Source: an uncultured Campylobacter sp. (GTDB taxonomy: Bacteria > Campylobacterota > Campylobacteria > Campylobacterales > Campylobacteraceae). Taken from it: a stretch of DNA of 23,228 nucleotides. Position 1 is the first letter of the stretch. Each line of letters opens with the position of its first letter. Location of the stretch: positions 1 to 23,228 of the forward strand of contig NZ_CALHVN010000029.1 in the NCBI RefSeq assembly GCF_938039245.1, written 5' to 3'. The notes under the pieces are model-generated. The model was not told where the DNA came from, searched no databases, and was given only the letters and a program-made list of their open reading frames with translations. Made by a program: the position numbers and the translations under genes. This document shows positions 22,020 through 23,228 of this stretch, one piece after another.

Positions 22020-23125
22020 TGCTGGGCTCGACGGGCTCGATCGGGACAAATACTTTAAATTTGGCCCGCAAATTCGGCCTTAGTATCGAGGCGCTAAGCT
22101 GCGCGTCAAACTACGAGCTTTTAAACGAGCAAATCGCCGAATTTAAGCCCAAATTCGTCTGTATCGCCGAGCCTAAATTTGCAAAATTCGTAAAGCACAA
22201 ACGCGTTTTTGCGGGCGCGCAGGGCATCCGCGATATGCTAAAAGAGTGCGAGAGCGAGCGCGTCGTAAACTCTCTAGTCGGCTTTGCAGGGCTGGCTCCG
22301 AGCCTAAGCGCGCAAAAGCTAGGCAAAAAGCTAGCGCTTGCCAATAAAGAAAGCCTCGTCGCGGGCGGCAAATTTTTAGATAGGGGCGCGATAGATCCGA
22401 TAGATAGCGAGCATTTCGGACTTAAATTCTTGCTCGCAAACAAAACCCCGGTCGCTAGGCTCGTCATCACGGCCTCGGGCGGCGCCTTTTACAAAACCCC
22501 AATAAAAGCCCTAAAAGACGCCCGCGCCGCAGACGCGCTAAAGCACCCAAACTGGAACATGGGCGCAAAGATCACGATCGACAGTGCGACGATGGCGAAC
22601 AAGCTTTTTGAGGTGCTAGAGGCCTTTTGGCTCTACGGCGTGCGGGATATCGAGGCGCTCATCGAGCGCACGTCCACGGTGCACGCGCTGGTGGAGTTTG
22701 CCGACGGCTCAACTACGGCGCATCTATCTAAAACCGATATGATTTTGGCCATCGCGCATGCGATTTTGGGCAAGGATGGTGCGCTAAATTTGAACGCCGC
22801 TGATACAAAAAACGCGCAAATCGTGCCGAATTTAGACCTAAAAACTCTAAAAAATATAAAATTCGGCGAGATAAATTTGAAAAAATATCCTATCTTTTCG
22901 CTAAAAGACCAAGCTTTGCAAAACCCAGATCTTGGTGTAGCGATAAACGCCGCAAACGAAGTGGCTGTGTATAAATTTTTGCGCGGCGAGTGCGGATTTT
23001 TAGATATCTCGCGAACGGTTTTAACCGCAGCAAAGAGGTTTGAAAACGAGAAGATAGAGGGCGAGAGTAAGATATTTGAATTGGATTTAGAAGTGAGAGC
23101 GTGGGCGGAAAAGTTGCTTAAATAG
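22013..23125 (+). CDS. dxr: 1-deoxy-D-xylulose 5-phosphate reductoisomerase
   Basis: A 370-residue enzyme of the MEP isoprenoid pathway, turning DXP into MEP with NADPH. The nucleotide-binding GSTGSIG is at 5-11. Metal and substrate residues are in DSEH (131-134), ASGGAF (154-159), and DSATMANKLFEVLEA (190-204); VHALVEFADGSTTAHLS follows near 222. It starts at GTG 22013 inside the end of cdsA, without a clear ribosome site of its own; GTG 22019 is an alternative two codons later. The cdsA-dxr pair is conserved in Campylobacter. A large hairpin follows the stop. Confidence 0.97.
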   Translation: MVVLGSTGSIGTNTLNLARKFGLSIEALSCASNYELLNEQIAEFKPKFVCIAEPKFAKFVKHKRVFAGAQGIRDMLKECESERVVNSLVGFAGLAPSLSAQKLGKKLALANKESLVAGGKFLDRGAIDPIDSEHFGLKFLLANKTPVARLVITASGGAFYKTPIKALKDARAADALKHPNWNMGAKITIDSATMANKLFEVLEAFWLYGVRDIEALIERTSTVHALVEFADGSTTAHLSKTDMILAIAHAILGKDGALNLNAADTKNAQIVPNLDLKTLKNIKFGEINLKKYPIFSLKDQALQNPDLGVAINAANEVAVYKFLRGECGFLDISRTVLTAAKRFENEKIEGESKIFELDLEVRAWAEKLLK

Positions 23126-23158
23126 AGGCTTGTCTTTTGAGCGCTTTTTGCGGATTTC

Positions 23159-23209
23159 GTTAAAATTTGACTCGATAGGCTACATGCCTTATCTTCGTCA
23201 AATTTTAAC
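23159..23209. terminator. Long hairpin after dxr
   Basis: GTTAAAATTTGAC at 23159-23171 pairs perfectly with 23197-23209, and GATAGGC pairs with GCC-T-TATC inside, with one bulged T and loop TACAT. The plan, AT-rich outer arms and GC-containing inner stem, resembles the cores next to leuC. It lies 34 bases after the dxr stop. Confidence 0.5.
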
Positions 23210-23228
23210 TTCAAAACCCCAAAAATCA

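Noticed and set aside
22633..23214. Minus-strand open frame of 193 codons opposite dxr
   Set aside because: Long only because of the codon bias of dxr; Ser/Lys/Phe-rich and without family features.
1..23228. CRISPR array, tRNA or rRNA genes
   Set aside because: The repeats are dispersed and not regularly spaced, and no cloverleaf or rRNA sequence was recognised.

Overview
The window looks like a chromosomal segment of a Campylobacter species, probably one of the less AT-rich oral or gut members (C. showae/rectus/curvus/concisus type). The evidence is gene order and local sequence habits. mqnD-fliQ-murB on one strand sits opposite recA-eno-ftsB-cgpA, and an NFACT gene, a small acidic gene, cdsA and dxr run together. 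To my knowledge both blocks have counterparts in C. jejuni. Promoters are mostly -10 boxes preceded by T-rich DNA, TTG starts are frequent, and the palindromic word AAATTT is very dense, especially between genes. Species assignment is inference; no rRNA or tRNA gene was seen.

Layout. 1-332 is non-coding and holds one copy of a dispersed element. 333-2481 carries a fused PAP2/dual-specificity phosphatase (E. coli YnbD-like) and a small membrane protein. 2499-5180 is an all-minus, AT-richer accessory block: a DUF805 membrane protein, an ORF remnant, a pentapeptide-repeat protein, a barstar-like protein, an Imm11-like protein and a doubtful ORF. It reads as a bank of immunity genes without a visible toxin. 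5355-7275 (minus) is mqnD-fliQ-murB with overlapping genes, divergent from an orphan D12-class DNA adenine methyltransferase (7384-8478). 8591-11989 is recA-eno-ftsB-like-cgpA-like. 12214-13515 is a periplasmic ankyrin-repeat protein.

From 13516 to 17046 genes are sparse: a DUF7832-like protein, a SemiSWEET transporter and a solitary leuC lie among repeats. Two roughly 200 bp direct repeats with palindromic cores bracket leuC, and a second, inverted copy of the element from the left edge lies at 14868-15099. 17047-19182 is a TonB-dependent siderophore receptor with a Fur-box-like operator. 19269-23125 is the block rqcH-like (NFACT), a small acidic gene, cdsA and dxr, closed by a large hairpin.

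How the parts work together. Housekeeping functions cover recombination, glycolysis, menaquinone synthesis (futalosine route), murein precursors, phospholipid and isoprenoid precursors, ribosome rescue and flagellar export. Two exported proteins carry bacterial N-glycosylation sequons, consistent with a Pgl system elsewhere in the genome. The most interesting signals are the repeats at both scales, the dense AAATTT word that fits the RAATTY methylation/DNA-uptake specificity described in C. jejuni, and the orphan immunity bank.
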